Of a stretch of DNA of 51,347 nucleotides, positions 21,162-29,096 are shown in pieces. How positions within the stretch are numbered: position 1 is the stretch's first letter; every line of letters begins with the position of its first letter. The position numbers were made by a program, and so were the translations under genes. The notes beneath the pieces are model-generated. The model was not told the DNA's origin. It searched no databases and saw only the letters and a program-made list of their open reading frames with translations. The DNA is from JBMORL01 sp049322335 (GTDB lineage Bacteria; Bacteroidota; Bacteroidia; Flavobacteriales_D; UBA2798): positions 1 to 51,347 of the forward strand of contig JBMORL010000120.1 in NCBI GenBank assembly GCA_049322335.1, written 5' to 3'.

Positions 21162-22010
21162 TTATTGTCCTGAGAACTCGTAATCGCCTGTTTTGAAAAT
21201 GGTAGTATTGTTAAGATTAAGCTCCACTACTTTCCAGGTAGTTTTTTCACCATTTTCGCTATAATGAGTACTTTCCATCATAAAACCTTTCGGATAGTTT
21301 TCCACATCATACTTTTTTCCGGAATTACCTCTTGAAGAGGAAGACATCATTTTATATGTTTTAAGAATATCGAGCGTTACTTTTGATGTGATCCAAACTT
21401 CACTTTTATCTTTATTTTTTGTGTTGGTTACCAGCCATTCTTCGCATAAATAACCCAATATAGTTTTGGTTCGGCCGGTTTTTACTACTTTATAGCTGGT
21501 GGAATCGGAAGTGTTTGAAGTGTTTTTGGAATAATCCTGTTTCATAGCGAAACCGGTTTTTTTGCTGTCTTCATCCATCAGCATAATCATAATATTTCTT
21601 TCGAACTCGATTATAGAAACTGTTTTGGATGGTTTTTTTGACTTTTCATTGATATATTCTCCGCCATAATAGCCTTCTTCGGCAAAAAACATACGGTGTT
21701 TTACGAGGTCGCCCTCTGTTTCGCCTGATTTTTTGTAGCTCTGTACCTCTACCAGTGCGTCATGATTGAATTTATATTCGCTTTTCAATTCACTTTTGCT
21801 CACCATACCAAACATACCGGTCGTTTGGGGTTGCTGGTTAGTAGTGGTAGTTGTATTTTGTGTTTTTGACGTTGTGTCGGTAGTGGTTGTAGTATTGGTT
21901 TGTTTATTTTTATTGAGTACGTTTCCTGCCTTGTTAAGCATAAGGTCGCGAACCTGTGCCGAAAGGCCGAAGGAAACCAGTACCAGTGAAGCAGTAATAA
22001 TTTTTTTCAT
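21162..22010 (-). CDS. secreted DUF4412-like protein
   Basis: The 282-residue exported protein has a signal peptide (MKKIITASLVLVSFGLSAQ, 1-19), then a Thr/Asn/Gln-rich linker (about 30-65), then a domain with repeated beta strands and the pattern KTILGYLCEEWLVTN and SEVWITSKV, which I associate with the Bacteroidota family DUF4412 (PF14371), possibly lipocalin/LolA-like. Function unknown. An upstream extension of 33 codons has no signal-peptide logic and contains the -7 element at 22067-22074, so the ATG at 22010 is chosen. It is divergent from the M61 peptidase gene with a shared promoter region. Confidence 0.8.
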   Translation of the reverse strand: MKKIITASLVLVSFGLSAQVRDLMLNKAGNVLNKNKQTNTTTTTDTTSKTQNTTTTTNQQPQTTGMFGMVSKSELKSEYKFNHDALVEVQSYKKSGETEGDLVKHRMFFAEEGYYGGEYINEKSKKPSKTVSIIEFERNIMIMLMDEDSKKTGFAMKQDYSKNTSNTSDSTSYKVVKTGRTKTILGYLCEEWLVTNTKNKDKSEVWITSKVTLDILKTYKMMSSSSRGNSGKKYDVENYPKGFMMESTHYSENGEKTTWKVVELNLNNTTIFKTGDYEFSGQ

Positions 22011-22066
22011 CGGGATGATTTTTATTGGGTAATTATTTAATTGTTGAAGACCTATCAAAATCTGTG

Positions 22067-22092
22067 CAAAAATAAGCAAAGTATTACATTTG
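22067..22092. promoter_or_regulatory. divergent promoter pair
   Basis: A minus-strand TATTTTTG (22074-22067) serves the DUF4412 gene and a plus-strand TACATTTG (22085-22092) serves the M61 gene. The two -7 elements are only ten bases apart, so polymerases starting in the two directions should exclude each other. Confidence 0.5.
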
Positions 22093-22108
22093 TAAATAAT
22101 CCTGCACA

Positions 22109-23836
22109 ATGAATCTTACCAGCTATACCCTTTCAGGTTCGCAAAGTGATGTGAATTTTATTAACATTTCTGTTGAATTCTCTCATCTCAACAATACTTC
22201 TACTGCTCTTCAGCTCCCTTCATGGCGGCCCGGGAGGTATGAATTGGGCAATTTTGCAAAGAATGTGCGGAATTTTACTGTTACTGATGAAAACAAAAAA
22301 CCAGTTTCCTTTTATAAAACTGCTAAAGACCGGTGGCAGGTGGAAAACGGGAATACAAAAAAAATAATTGTAAATTATCAATATTATGCTGCCGAACTGA
22401 ATGCGGGATCCAGTTTTTGTAATGATGAGATGTTATATGTAAATCCTGTTAACTGTTGTATTTATATTCCCGAACGAATTAATGAATCGTGTAGTTTATG
22501 TTTAACTATTCCGGATGATTATACCATTGCAGCCGGAAAAAAATTTGAGAACAGAATGGCTGCATTTTCTGATTTTCATGAGTTGGCAGATACCCCGTTT
22601 ATTTGCAGTGCAGGCCTGATTCATTTTGATTATTTTGTTCATGATTTTCATTTTCATGTGTGGATACAGGGGAAATGCCATCCGGATATCGAAAAAATAA
22701 GGCGTGATTTTTCTTCTTTTTCAGAAAAACAAATCAACAGTTTTGGCGAGCTTCCGGTGAAAGAGTATCATTTTCTGATTCACGCCCCTTCATTTTCATT
22801 TTATCATGGCGTGGAACATCAGTCATCGAGTGTAAATGTGTTGGGCCCCGGGTATGAAATCACCAATGAGCGTTATGTGGATCTTTTGGGACTATGTTCG
22901 CATGAGTTGTATCATTCGTGGAATATAAAAAGTATCCGTCCGGCAGAGATGTTTCCCTATGATTACACAAAGGAAAATTATTTTCGCACCGGTTATGTGG
23001 CAGAAGGTGTTACCACTTATCTCGGAGATTATTTTCTTTATGCTTCGGGTGTTTTTGGCGAGCAGCAGTTTCTGGAAGAAATGTCGCAGCAATTGCAAAA
23101 GCACATGGATAATTTTGGCAGAAGAAATTATTCGGTAGCAGAATCTTCATTTGATACCTGGCTGGATGGTTATAGCCCGGGAATTCCGGGAAGAAAAGTT
23201 TCTATTTATACGGAAGGTTGTTTACTGGCTTTTATTGCAGATATTCTTTTACTCAAACATTCAAAAAACAACTGTTCCATTCATCATGTGATGAAAGAAT
23301 TGTATCATTCTTTTTACAAAAACCAGCGTGGATATACTGAAAATGATTATAAAAACCTGCTGGAAAAATATTCAGGAATTTCATTTGAGAATTATTTCAG
23401 TCAACTGGTGAATGGCACGGGAAATTATTTGCCGCTTCTGAAGGAATGTTTTGATTATACCGGTTATTTAATAGTTGAAAAAGATTCCGTTCATTATGCG
23501 GAATCGGTATTCGGATTCAGAATTATTGAACAAGGCGAAAAAACTTTTGTTTCGCTTATACATCCCGATGGAGAAGCGCAGCAATCAGGATTAGCAATAA
23601 ACGACCAGGTGCTGTCTGTGAATGGAATAGGTATAAAAAACGATCTTCATAAATGGCTTAACCATTTGAAACCAGCTTCTGCAACCATTACTGTTTTACG
23701 TGCAGGTTCACCATATGAAATGAAACTAAACAACAGCGGCAGACCGGGTTTTAAAAATTATTACCTTGCCGTGAAGGAAAACAGAAGTGAAGCCGAACGT
23801 AACGCCCGTCAAAAATGGCTGAATCCTGAATTTTGA
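22109..23836 (+). CDS. M61-family metallopeptidase with C-terminal PDZ domain
   Basis: This is a glycyl-aminopeptidase-like zinc peptidase of 575 residues. The N-terminal beta domain (about 1-165) includes LPSWRPGRYELGNFAKNV, the M61 N-domain signature. The catalytic part has HELYH at 265-269, followed by SWNIKSIRP, and the third ligand Glu299 in VAEGVTTYLGDYFL, so all zinc ligands are present. A PDZ domain occupies about 475-550 (SLIHPDGEAQQSGLAINDQVLSVNG). Unlike many family members it shows no signal peptide at this start, which begins directly with the first strand of the N-domain, so a cytoplasmic location is predicted. The next gene follows its stop after two bases. Confidence 0.93.
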   Translation: MNLTSYTLSGSQSDVNFINISVEFSHLNNTSTALQLPSWRPGRYELGNFAKNVRNFTVTDENKKPVSFYKTAKDRWQVENGNTKKIIVNYQYYAAELNAGSSFCNDEMLYVNPVNCCIYIPERINESCSLCLTIPDDYTIAAGKKFENRMAAFSDFHELADTPFICSAGLIHFDYFVHDFHFHVWIQGKCHPDIEKIRRDFSSFSEKQINSFGELPVKEYHFLIHAPSFSFYHGVEHQSSSVNVLGPGYEITNERYVDLLGLCSHELYHSWNIKSIRPAEMFPYDYTKENYFRTGYVAEGVTTYLGDYFLYASGVFGEQQFLEEMSQQLQKHMDNFGRRNYSVAESSFDTWLDGYSPGIPGRKVSIYTEGCLLAFIADILLLKHSKNNCSIHHVMKELYHSFYKNQRGYTENDYKNLLEKYSGISFENYFSQLVNGTGNYLPLLKECFDYTGYLIVEKDSVHYAESVFGFRIIEQGEKTFVSLIHPDGEAQQSGLAINDQVLSVNGIGIKNDLHKWLNHLKPASATITVLRAGSPYEMKLNNSGRPGFKNYYLAVKENRSEAERNARQKWLNPEF

Positions 23837-23838
23837 AA

Positions 23839-24351
23839 ATGGAAGTAACTGCTGCTACATACGATCTGAAATTCTCAAGGATAAAAAACTTCCTGCTGGG
23901 AAAAGAAAAACCCTCATTGTATACACAAATTGCCTGTATTACCGGTTTTATTTCTTTTGCCTGGTTTTTTTCGTGGTATTTGTTAAACCTTCTGGCCCTG
24001 CATATGATAGAAACAGAAGAAAAACTGAAAGGGTTAAAAATGGTTTTTTACCAGTTAAAAGATAAATATGGATTATATGATGTTTTTACCACTTATTACC
24101 TGATGGTTTTAATCTGTTTGGCGGCTTCGGGAATCATGTTTGTGGGTTTGTTGTTTTCGTGGAGAAAAAAATTATGGGCGCCATACCTGTTCATTGTTTC
24201 ACAAACAATCTGCATTATTATTCCGGTAGTTTTTATGGGTATTTCTTATTTTATCAATGAAATGAGCCCTGCCGAACAATTCGGGCCGTTTTTGCCTTTG
24301 CTGTTATTTATAATTGAGATTTGGAGAAACAGGCGGCAGATAACTATTTAA
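23839..24351 (+). CDS. four-span membrane protein, function unknown
   Basis: The 170-residue protein has about four hydrophobic helices (ACITGFISFAWFFSWYLL; YYLMVLICLAASGIMFVGLL; PYLFIVSQTICIIIPVVFMG; and FGPFLPLLLFIIEIW). I recognise no motif. The frame opens with TTG at 23833, but the ATG two codons later, two bases after the M61 stop, is the more likely start. Co-transcription with the peptidase is probable. Its 3' end overlaps the convergent RidA-family gene by eight bases. Confidence 0.72.
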   Translation: MEVTAATYDLKFSRIKNFLLGKEKPSLYTQIACITGFISFAWFFSWYLLNLLALHMIETEEKLKGLKMVFYQLKDKYGLYDVFTTYYLMVLICLAASGIMFVGLLFSWRKKLWAPYLFIVSQTICIIIPVVFMGISYFINEMSPAEQFGPFLPLLLFIIEIWRNRRQITI

Positions 24352-24808
24352 CAGCTATCACAGAAATTTCAACTCTTACGTTTTTGGGCAGTTTGGATAC
24401 CTGTACGGTTTCGCGTGCGGGATAATCACCGGTAAAAAACGAACCATAAATCTCATTCATTTGCGCGAAGTCGTTCATATCAGTAAGAAAGATCGTAGCC
24501 TTTACCACATTCGAAAAATCCATTCCGGCAGCTTTAAGTATGGCAGAGAGGTTTTGCATAATCTGGCGTGTTTCATCCTGAACCGTACCCGCTATCACTT
24601 CTCCTGTTGAGGGAATTATTCCCACACATCCACTTACATAAAGTGTTTTTTCATCGATTAGAACCCCCTGGCTGTAGGGCCCGATTGGTTTAGAGGCATT
24701 TTCGGTATAAATGATTCTTTTCATGGTTTTAGTAGTTGATTTCTTTGTACTTGTGCAAGCTAAAAACAGGCTTAAAAGTACAACAAAAGCGGATTTTATG
24801 AGGTTCAT
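24344..24808 (-). CDS. RidA-family protein with an N-terminal lipoprotein signal
   Basis: RidA proteins hydrolyse reactive enamine/imine intermediates and are normally cytoplasmic trimers of about 128 residues. Here the RidA core (KRIIYTENASKPIGPYSQGV, YVSGCVG, NLSAILKAAG, VVKATIFLTDM, YPARETVQVSKLP and VEISVIAV) is complete, including the conserved Arg of the ARETVQV motif and the Glu near the end. Ahead of it, in frame, is a good lipoprotein signal: MNLIKSAF, a hydrophobic core and LFLAC with Cys18 as the acylation site. The mature protein would be tethered in the periplasm or at the surface. An internal ATG at 24724 could make the ordinary cytoplasmic form. The longer frame from 24868 adds 20 residues without clear sense. 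Confidence 0.85.
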   Translation of the reverse strand: MNLIKSAFVVLLSLFLACTSTKKSTTKTMKRIIYTENASKPIGPYSQGVLIDEKTLYVSGCVGIIPSTGEVIAGTVQDETRQIMQNLSAILKAAGMDFSNVVKATIFLTDMNDFAQMNEIYGSFFTGDYPARETVQVSKLPKNVRVEISVIAVK

Positions 24809-24853
24809 TGCTGTGTGATTTTTACAAATATTAAACAATAACGGCAATATGGC

Positions 24854-24882
24854 TTGAAACGGTTCCATTTTTTATAAATTCG
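24854..24882 (+). promoter_or_regulatory. candidate promoter of lpd
   Basis: TTG (24854-24856), an 18-base spacer and TAAATTCG (24875-24882, one mismatch to TAnnTTTG) precede the ATG at 24901. Confidence 0.4.
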
Positions 24883-24900
24883 CACATTAAATCTTGAATT

Positions 24901-26289
24901 ATGAGTTACGATGTGATTGTTTTGGGCGCAGGCCCGGGAGGATATGTAGCCGCTATCCGTTCTGCCCAACTGGGATTAAAAACCGCTGTTGTGGAAAGAG
25001 AAAGTTTGGGTGGAATTTGCCTTAACTGGGGATGTATTCCCACCAAAGCGTTGCTGAAAAGCGCCAATGTATTTGAATATATCAAACATGCCTCCGATTA
25101 TGGTATCTCCGTTAGTAACCCGAGTGCGGATTTTGGAAACATTATCAAAAGAAGCCGTGATGTAGCTAATGGAATGAGCAATGGAATCAGTTTCCTGATG
25201 AAGAAAAATAAAATTGATGTGCTGAAAGGAAACGGGAAATTAAAGCCCGGAAAAAAAATTGAAGTGACAGATGAATCGGGAAAATCCACTACCTATGATG
25301 CAAAACATATTATCATAGCCACAGGTGCCCGTTCCCGTCAATTACCTAACCTCAAACAAGACGGAAAAAAAATAATCGGTTACCGCGAGGCGATGAACCT
25401 TCCATCACAACCCAAATCGATGGTGGTGGTAGGATCGGGTGCCATTGGTGTTGAGTTTGCTTATTTCTATAATGCGTTGGGCACAAAAGTTACAGTTGTG
25501 GAATATATGCCCAACATCGTTCCCGTGGAAGATGAAGATGTTTCCAAACAACTGGAAAAAACATTCAAAAAACAGGGAATGGAAATCATGACCGAATCGT
25601 CTGTTGAATCAGTAGACACATCAGGAAGTGGTTGCAAAGTGAAAGTGAAAACAAAAACGGGAGAGAAAATTCTTGAATGTGATGTTGTGCTTTCTGCTGT
25701 AGGTATACAGGCCAATATTGAAAATATCGGTTTGGAAGATGTGGGCATTGTTACCGATAAAGGAAAAATTGTAGTGGGTGAATATTATCAAACCAATATC
25801 CCCGGTTATTATGCCATTGGCGATTGTGTTCCCGGCCAGGCATTGGCGCATGTAGCATCTGCGGAGGGAATTATTTGTGTAGAAAAAATTGCGGGACATC
25901 ATCCAGAACCGTTGGATTATAATAACATTCCCGGTTGCACCTATTGTTCGCCTGAAGTTGCTTCTGTAGGTTATACCGAAAAGCAATGCAAGGAAAAAGG
26001 TATTGAAATTAAAGTTGGGAAATTCCCCTACTCTGCTTCGGGGAAAGCCAGTGCAGCAGGAGCAAAAGATGGTTTTGTAAAATTAATTTTTGACGCGAAA
26101 TACGGAGAATTGTTAGGCGCTCACCTTATCGGGTTGAACGTAACTGAAATGATTGCCGAATGTGTGGCGATAAGAAAACTTGAAACTACCGGACATGAAC
26201 TGATCAAAACCGTACACCCGCATCCCACCATGAGTGAAGCTATTATGGAAGCTGCCGCTGCGGCTTATGGGGAGGTGATACATTTATAG
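24901..26289 (+). CDS. lpdA: dihydrolipoyl dehydrogenase
   Basis: This is the E3 flavoenzyme that reoxidises dihydrolipoamide in pyruvate/2-oxoglutarate dehydrogenase and glycine-cleavage complexes. It has 462 residues, normal length. Seen are FAD motif GAGPGG (9-14), the redox disulfide Cys40/Cys45 (GGICLNWGCIPTK), the second FAD motif (IIIATGARSR), the NAD motif (VVGSGAIGVEFA), YAIGDC for FAD binding and the C-terminal catalytic His in HPHPTMSEA. There is no lipoyl domain and no E1/E2 gene next to it. A tandem repeat and a terminator follow immediately. Confidence 0.97.
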   Translation: MSYDVIVLGAGPGGYVAAIRSAQLGLKTAVVERESLGGICLNWGCIPTKALLKSANVFEYIKHASDYGISVSNPSADFGNIIKRSRDVANGMSNGISFLMKKNKIDVLKGNGKLKPGKKIEVTDESGKSTTYDAKHIIIATGARSRQLPNLKQDGKKIIGYREAMNLPSQPKSMVVVGSGAIGVEFAYFYNALGTKVTVVEYMPNIVPVEDEDVSKQLEKTFKKQGMEIMTESSVESVDTSGSGCKVKVKTKTGEKILECDVVLSAVGIQANIENIGLEDVGIVTDKGKIVVGEYYQTNIPGYYAIGDCVPGQALAHVASAEGIICVEKIAGHHPEPLDYNNIPGCTYCSPEVASVGYTEKQCKEKGIEIKVGKFPYSASGKASAAGAKDGFVKLIFDAKYGELLGAHLIGLNVTEMIAECVAIRKLETTGHELIKTVHPHPTMSEAIMEAAAAAYGEVIHL

Positions 26290-26296
26290 TTTATTA

Positions 26297-26461
26297 GTTG
26301 GGAAAGTTAGCAAGTTGAGAAAGTTAGCAAGTTGGGAAAGTTAGCAAGTTGGGAAAGTTAGCAAGTTGGGAAAGTTAGCAAGTTGGGAAAGTTAGCAAGT
26401 TGGGAAAGTTAGCAAGTTGGGAAAGTTAGCAAGTTGGGAAAGTTAGCAAGTTGAGAAAGTT
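26297..26461. repeat. 17-bp tandem repeat array
   Basis: Nine complete head-to-tail copies of GTTGGGAAAGTTAGCAA (26297-26449) and a partial tenth lie directly after the lpdA stop. Copies 2 and 10 read GTTGAG and the others are exact. There are no spacers, no inverted repeat and no start codon. It looks like a young slippage array that may vary in copy number between strains. Confidence 0.97.
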
Positions 26462-26471
26462 GAAATAAATA

Positions 26472-26506
26472 AAAAGCCCGGAGCTTGCGCTGCCGGGCTT
26501 TTTTTT
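26472..26506. terminator. bidirectional rho-independent terminator
   Basis: AAAAAGCCCGG, an 11-base loop and CCGGGCTTTTTTTT make a strong hairpin with T runs on both strands, between the convergent lpdA and 26522 genes. Confidence 0.92.
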
Positions 26507-26521
26507 GAAGAATTTTACGAT

Positions 26522-26887
26522 TTATCCCACAAGGTGGTCTTCGGTTTTTTTGCTGTTGTCGCCATACACATACTGGGCATCTCCGAATCCGAGGATTGGG
26601 AAGAAAATAAAACCAAGAAGTGCGAGGCCCACTCCGAATCCTGCAGATTTTCCGAAAGCTTTTGCCATCTCAATCATGATAATAAATAGCATAATGATGT
26701 TAACAAAAGGAATCAGTAAAAGGACAATCCACCAGATAGGTTTTTTAACGATTTCCAGCATTACGATATAATTGTAAATAGGAACAATCGCTGCCCAGCC
26801 GGGTTTTCCTGCTTTTACAAATACTTTCCAAATGCTTGCAATAATGAAAACGATTAGTGCAATGTAAAGAATAACTCCTACAATCAT
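26522..26887 (-). CDS. small membrane protein, DUF5684-like
   Basis: The 121-residue protein has hydrophobic segments at about 2-22, 36-48, 50-70 and 84-100. The motif AGKPGWAAIVPIYNYIVMLEI is the hallmark I associate with the DUF5684 family, whose members are sometimes annotated as fused to signal peptidase I. No catalytic Ser/Lys signal-peptidase motif is present here, so it is not a peptidase. Function unknown. It has its own promoter (-7 at 26934-26927) and ends at the shared terminator. Confidence 0.78.
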   Translation of the reverse strand: MIVGVILYIALIVFIIASIWKVFVKAGKPGWAAIVPIYNYIVMLEIVKKPIWWIVLLLIPFVNIIMLFIIMIEMAKAFGKSAGFGVGLALLGFIFFPILGFGDAQYVYGDNSKKTEDHLVG

Positions 26888-26926
26888 GATTTTTGGTTTT
26901 TTTGGTTAAACAATAGTTTGGTAACC

Positions 26927-26934
26927 CAAATATA
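26927..26934 (-). promoter_or_regulatory. -7 element (TATATTTG) of the 26522 gene, next to GGGTTACC
   Basis: TATATTTG on the minus strand is an exact TAnnTTTG match. It is followed by GGTTACC at the presumed start point; the same GGGTTACC occurs twice in the regulatory region at 47296-47343. Confidence 0.6.
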
Positions 26935-26965
26935 AAAAAACCAGTTAATTAAAAAATTTTATCGA

Positions 26966-26973
26966 TAATTTTG
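26966..26973 (+). promoter_or_regulatory. -7 element (TAATTTTG) of the 26983 gene
   Basis: TAATTTTG is an exact match that overlaps the TTG which opens the longest frame at 26971; it therefore supports the ATG at 26983 or 26995 as the real start. Confidence 0.6.
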
Positions 26974-26982
26974 CCAGATCAA

Positions 26983-27411
26983 ATGATGGCCCGGATGAAA
27001 GCAGATACGGCTGAAACCTTAGAAAACCCAGTGTTTTTAAACCTTTGCTGCTTTATTGCAATAGTTTTAAACAGCCTGTTAATTATTGCCTGTTTTATTA
27101 CTCTTTTCAGCCTGCCTTTTGTAAAAGACTTTATGCCGGTGAACATTACACCCGAAAATGAGCTGCTTTATATGACCGGGGCCGGAATAATGGCTCTTAT
27201 TTATATTTCTTCGCTTTTTGCATCTTTTCTTCTTATACAACTTAAACTTTCAGGGTTCATTCTTTTTTCGATTTCGAGCCTTATTATGATTACTGCACTG
27301 GTTATGGTTATCAATACAAAATTTGCCGTTGAATTGCATTACTGGATGCTGGGCACGCATGTTTTTTTACAGGCAGGAGTAACAATGTACATAAAAAAGT
27401 TCAGGTGGTGA
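26983..27411 (+). CDS. small four-span membrane protein, function unknown
   Basis: The 142-residue protein has four hydrophobic helices (NLCCFIAIVLNSLLIIACFI; LYMTGAGIMALIYISSLFAS; GFILFSISSLIMITALVMVI; and a last one at HYWMLGTHVFLQAGVTMYI). No motif is recognised. Three in-frame ATG codons (26983, 26986, 26995) are possible starts; the TTG at 26971 lies within the -7 element and is rejected. It is a single-gene unit convergent with the PBP4 gene. Confidence 0.7.
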   Translation: MMARMKADTAETLENPVFLNLCCFIAIVLNSLLIIACFITLFSLPFVKDFMPVNITPENELLYMTGAGIMALIYISSLFASFLLIQLKLSGFILFSISSLIMITALVMVINTKFAVELHYWMLGTHVFLQAGVTMYIKKFRW

Positions 27412-27471
27412 ATGGGTAGAATTCAGCGGGCAGCGGCAGGAGGCGGTAAGCAAGTCTCGGTTTTCTTCTTA

Positions 27472-27522
27472 TCTAACATCTCTCAGTCTAACATCTAAAA
27501 TCTCCTGATCTAATATCTCCTC
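27472..27522. repeat. short degenerate TCTAACATCT repeat
   Basis: Three imperfect copies of a TCTAACATCT/TCTAATATCT motif lie about 17-20 bases apart in the gap between two convergent genes. Its simple C/T/A composition resembles the array at the window start. No gene is seen in 27412-27524. Confidence 0.45.
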
Positions 27523-27524
27523 CG

Positions 27525-29033
27525 TCACTGATTAAAATCCGCCATAGCCACCATCAGTTTTTCCAGTTTTTTTTCCATCTGGCGGGTGGTGCAGTTGAAG
27601 TTGTTGACGATCATCGTGAAAGCCAGCTTTTTTCCTGATTTGGTGGTAACATATCCTGCGTAACTTTTTACCCTTTGCATGGTTCCGCTTTTGGCAGTGA
27701 GATTTCCCTGCGCTTTGGTGCCTTTGCAAAGATGACTGAGCGTTCCCGATTTTCCGGCAACGGGAAGCGATTTTTCGAATGTTGAAGCATTTTTACTTTT
27801 CTGCATATACAACAAAATATCCACCAGGTGCTTTGCAGAAACGGCATCGAAGCGTGAAAGTCCGCTTCCATCGGTGACATACATTCCTTTTGTATCTATT
27901 CCTTTTGCGGCCCAAAAATTCGTAACCGCAGCTGTACCCGAACCTACTGTTCCATTTCCATACTTCACATAACCTATCTGGTTCATGAGGTGTTCTGCAA
28001 AAAGATTTACACTTACCAGGTTGGTCCAATAAACAATGGAGCTGAGATAAGGAGAGTAATGAATATACAGATCTTTTCGTGACGCTGTATCCGCCTTATT
28101 CATCATTTTCAATTCGAGTAACGTAGTTGCCGATTTATTTAATTCAACTCCTGCCTGCAACAAAGCATTTTCCAGTTCGAATGCTGCGAGATAAGAAGGA
28201 TCGGGAATAGAACCTTTTACTGAATAATCTTCCTGCCCTTTGGGTAAATTTCCGCGGATATATCTTTTATAGGAATAGGGCGCACCAAAAATATAAGAAT
28301 CATCATCATTGGTATTGGCTGTCACTACTTCGTTATCAAATTCGAGATCGGGGATGTAAGGCATAATGCATTCGATAACGGCCGAGTCGCCTGCTTTACT
28401 TCCGGTTTTAAATTTCAGCACACAAGTGTTGTCGTAAATAGAAATTCCGCAGGGTGCGGCACCATATCCGTTTCCTATATCGCCCCATGCCCAGGTGGAG
28501 GGTACCATTTCCCAGCCATAAACACTTGCATCGGCAATAACCCGCCCCTCTATTTTTTTAATTCCTGATTTGATCAGTGTATCCACCCAGGCATTCATAA
28601 AAAAAGGATCTTTTTCACTGGTAAAATATTTTGATCCCAGAGTTGGGTCTCCGCCACCTTTAATATAGAGATCGCCATGCAAAACTCCGGCAGTATCAAT
28701 AGATCCGGTATACTGAAGAGTGGTTTTGAAGCGATAACCCGCCCCCAGCATTTCGAGTGCCGAAGCGGTAGTAACCAGTTTCATGGTAGAAGCCGGCACA
28801 ATGCTCATATTAGGATTGTGCTCTGCAATGGCATTTCCTGTTTTCGAATCAACAGCCAGGAAAGTGAATGCCGCGTTTTTAAGATCGGTATCTGCAAGAA
28901 AGGTTTCTATAGCTTTTTCGAGAGAATTTTTAGATGTATCGGCCACCACCGCCTTTGTTTGAGCCAGGCAATGACTGCACAAAACCAAAAAGCTGAAAAT
29001 AAAAATTATATAACGTAAAACATTCATCACCAT
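27525..29033 (-). CDS. dacB: D-alanyl-D-alanine carboxypeptidase/endopeptidase, PBP4 type (S13)
   Basis: This periplasmic penicillin-binding protein trims or cleaves peptidoglycan cross-links. The 502-residue protein has a signal peptide (about 1-25, LCSHCLAQ) and all three active-site motifs of the S13 family: SxxK at 82-85 (STMK), SxN at 341-343 (SVN) and K[ST]G at 448-450 (KSG). The insert between the first two motifs (about 110-300) is the domain II/III typical of PBP4. The start could also be the ATG two codons downstream (29027). It is divergent from the asparagine-synthetase gene with a 63-base spacer. Confidence 0.95.
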   Translation of the reverse strand: MVMNVLRYIIFIFSFLVLCSHCLAQTKAVVADTSKNSLEKAIETFLADTDLKNAAFTFLAVDSKTGNAIAEHNPNMSIVPASTMKLVTTASALEMLGAGYRFKTTLQYTGSIDTAGVLHGDLYIKGGGDPTLGSKYFTSEKDPFFMNAWVDTLIKSGIKKIEGRVIADASVYGWEMVPSTWAWGDIGNGYGAAPCGISIYDNTCVLKFKTGSKAGDSAVIECIMPYIPDLEFDNEVVTANTNDDDSYIFGAPYSYKRYIRGNLPKGQEDYSVKGSIPDPSYLAAFELENALLQAGVELNKSATTLLELKMMNKADTASRKDLYIHYSPYLSSIVYWTNLVSVNLFAEHLMNQIGYVKYGNGTVGSGTAAVTNFWAAKGIDTKGMYVTDGSGLSRFDAVSAKHLVDILLYMQKSKNASTFEKSLPVAGKSGTLSHLCKGTKAQGNLTAKSGTMQRVKSYAGYVTTKSGKKLAFTMIVNNFNCTTRQMEKKLEKLMVAMADFNQ

Positions 29034-29045
29034 AAAGATAATCGT

Positions 29046-29080
29046 TTTGCGGGTTTCTCACGCTTCAATGCTTATCTTTA
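29046..29080 (+). promoter_or_regulatory. candidate promoter of the EPS cluster
   Basis: TTTG (29046-29049), a 23-base spacer and TATCTTTA (29073-29080, one mismatch in the last base) precede the ATG at 29097. Confidence 0.4.
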
Positions 29081-29096
29081 TCAAAAATTGAACCGC

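Noticed and set aside
26297..26461. CRISPR-like appearance of the 17-bp array
   Set aside because: The copies are directly head to tail with no spacers, the unit is too short, and no cas gene is present.
29033..29040. Minus-strand TATCTTTA as promoter of the PBP4 gene
   Set aside because: It touches the start codon, so transcription would begin inside the coding region unless the second ATG is used; not strong enough to call.
29088..29096. TTG start for asnB
   Set aside because: It would add three residues before the Met-Cys that must be processed to expose the glutaminase nucleophile.
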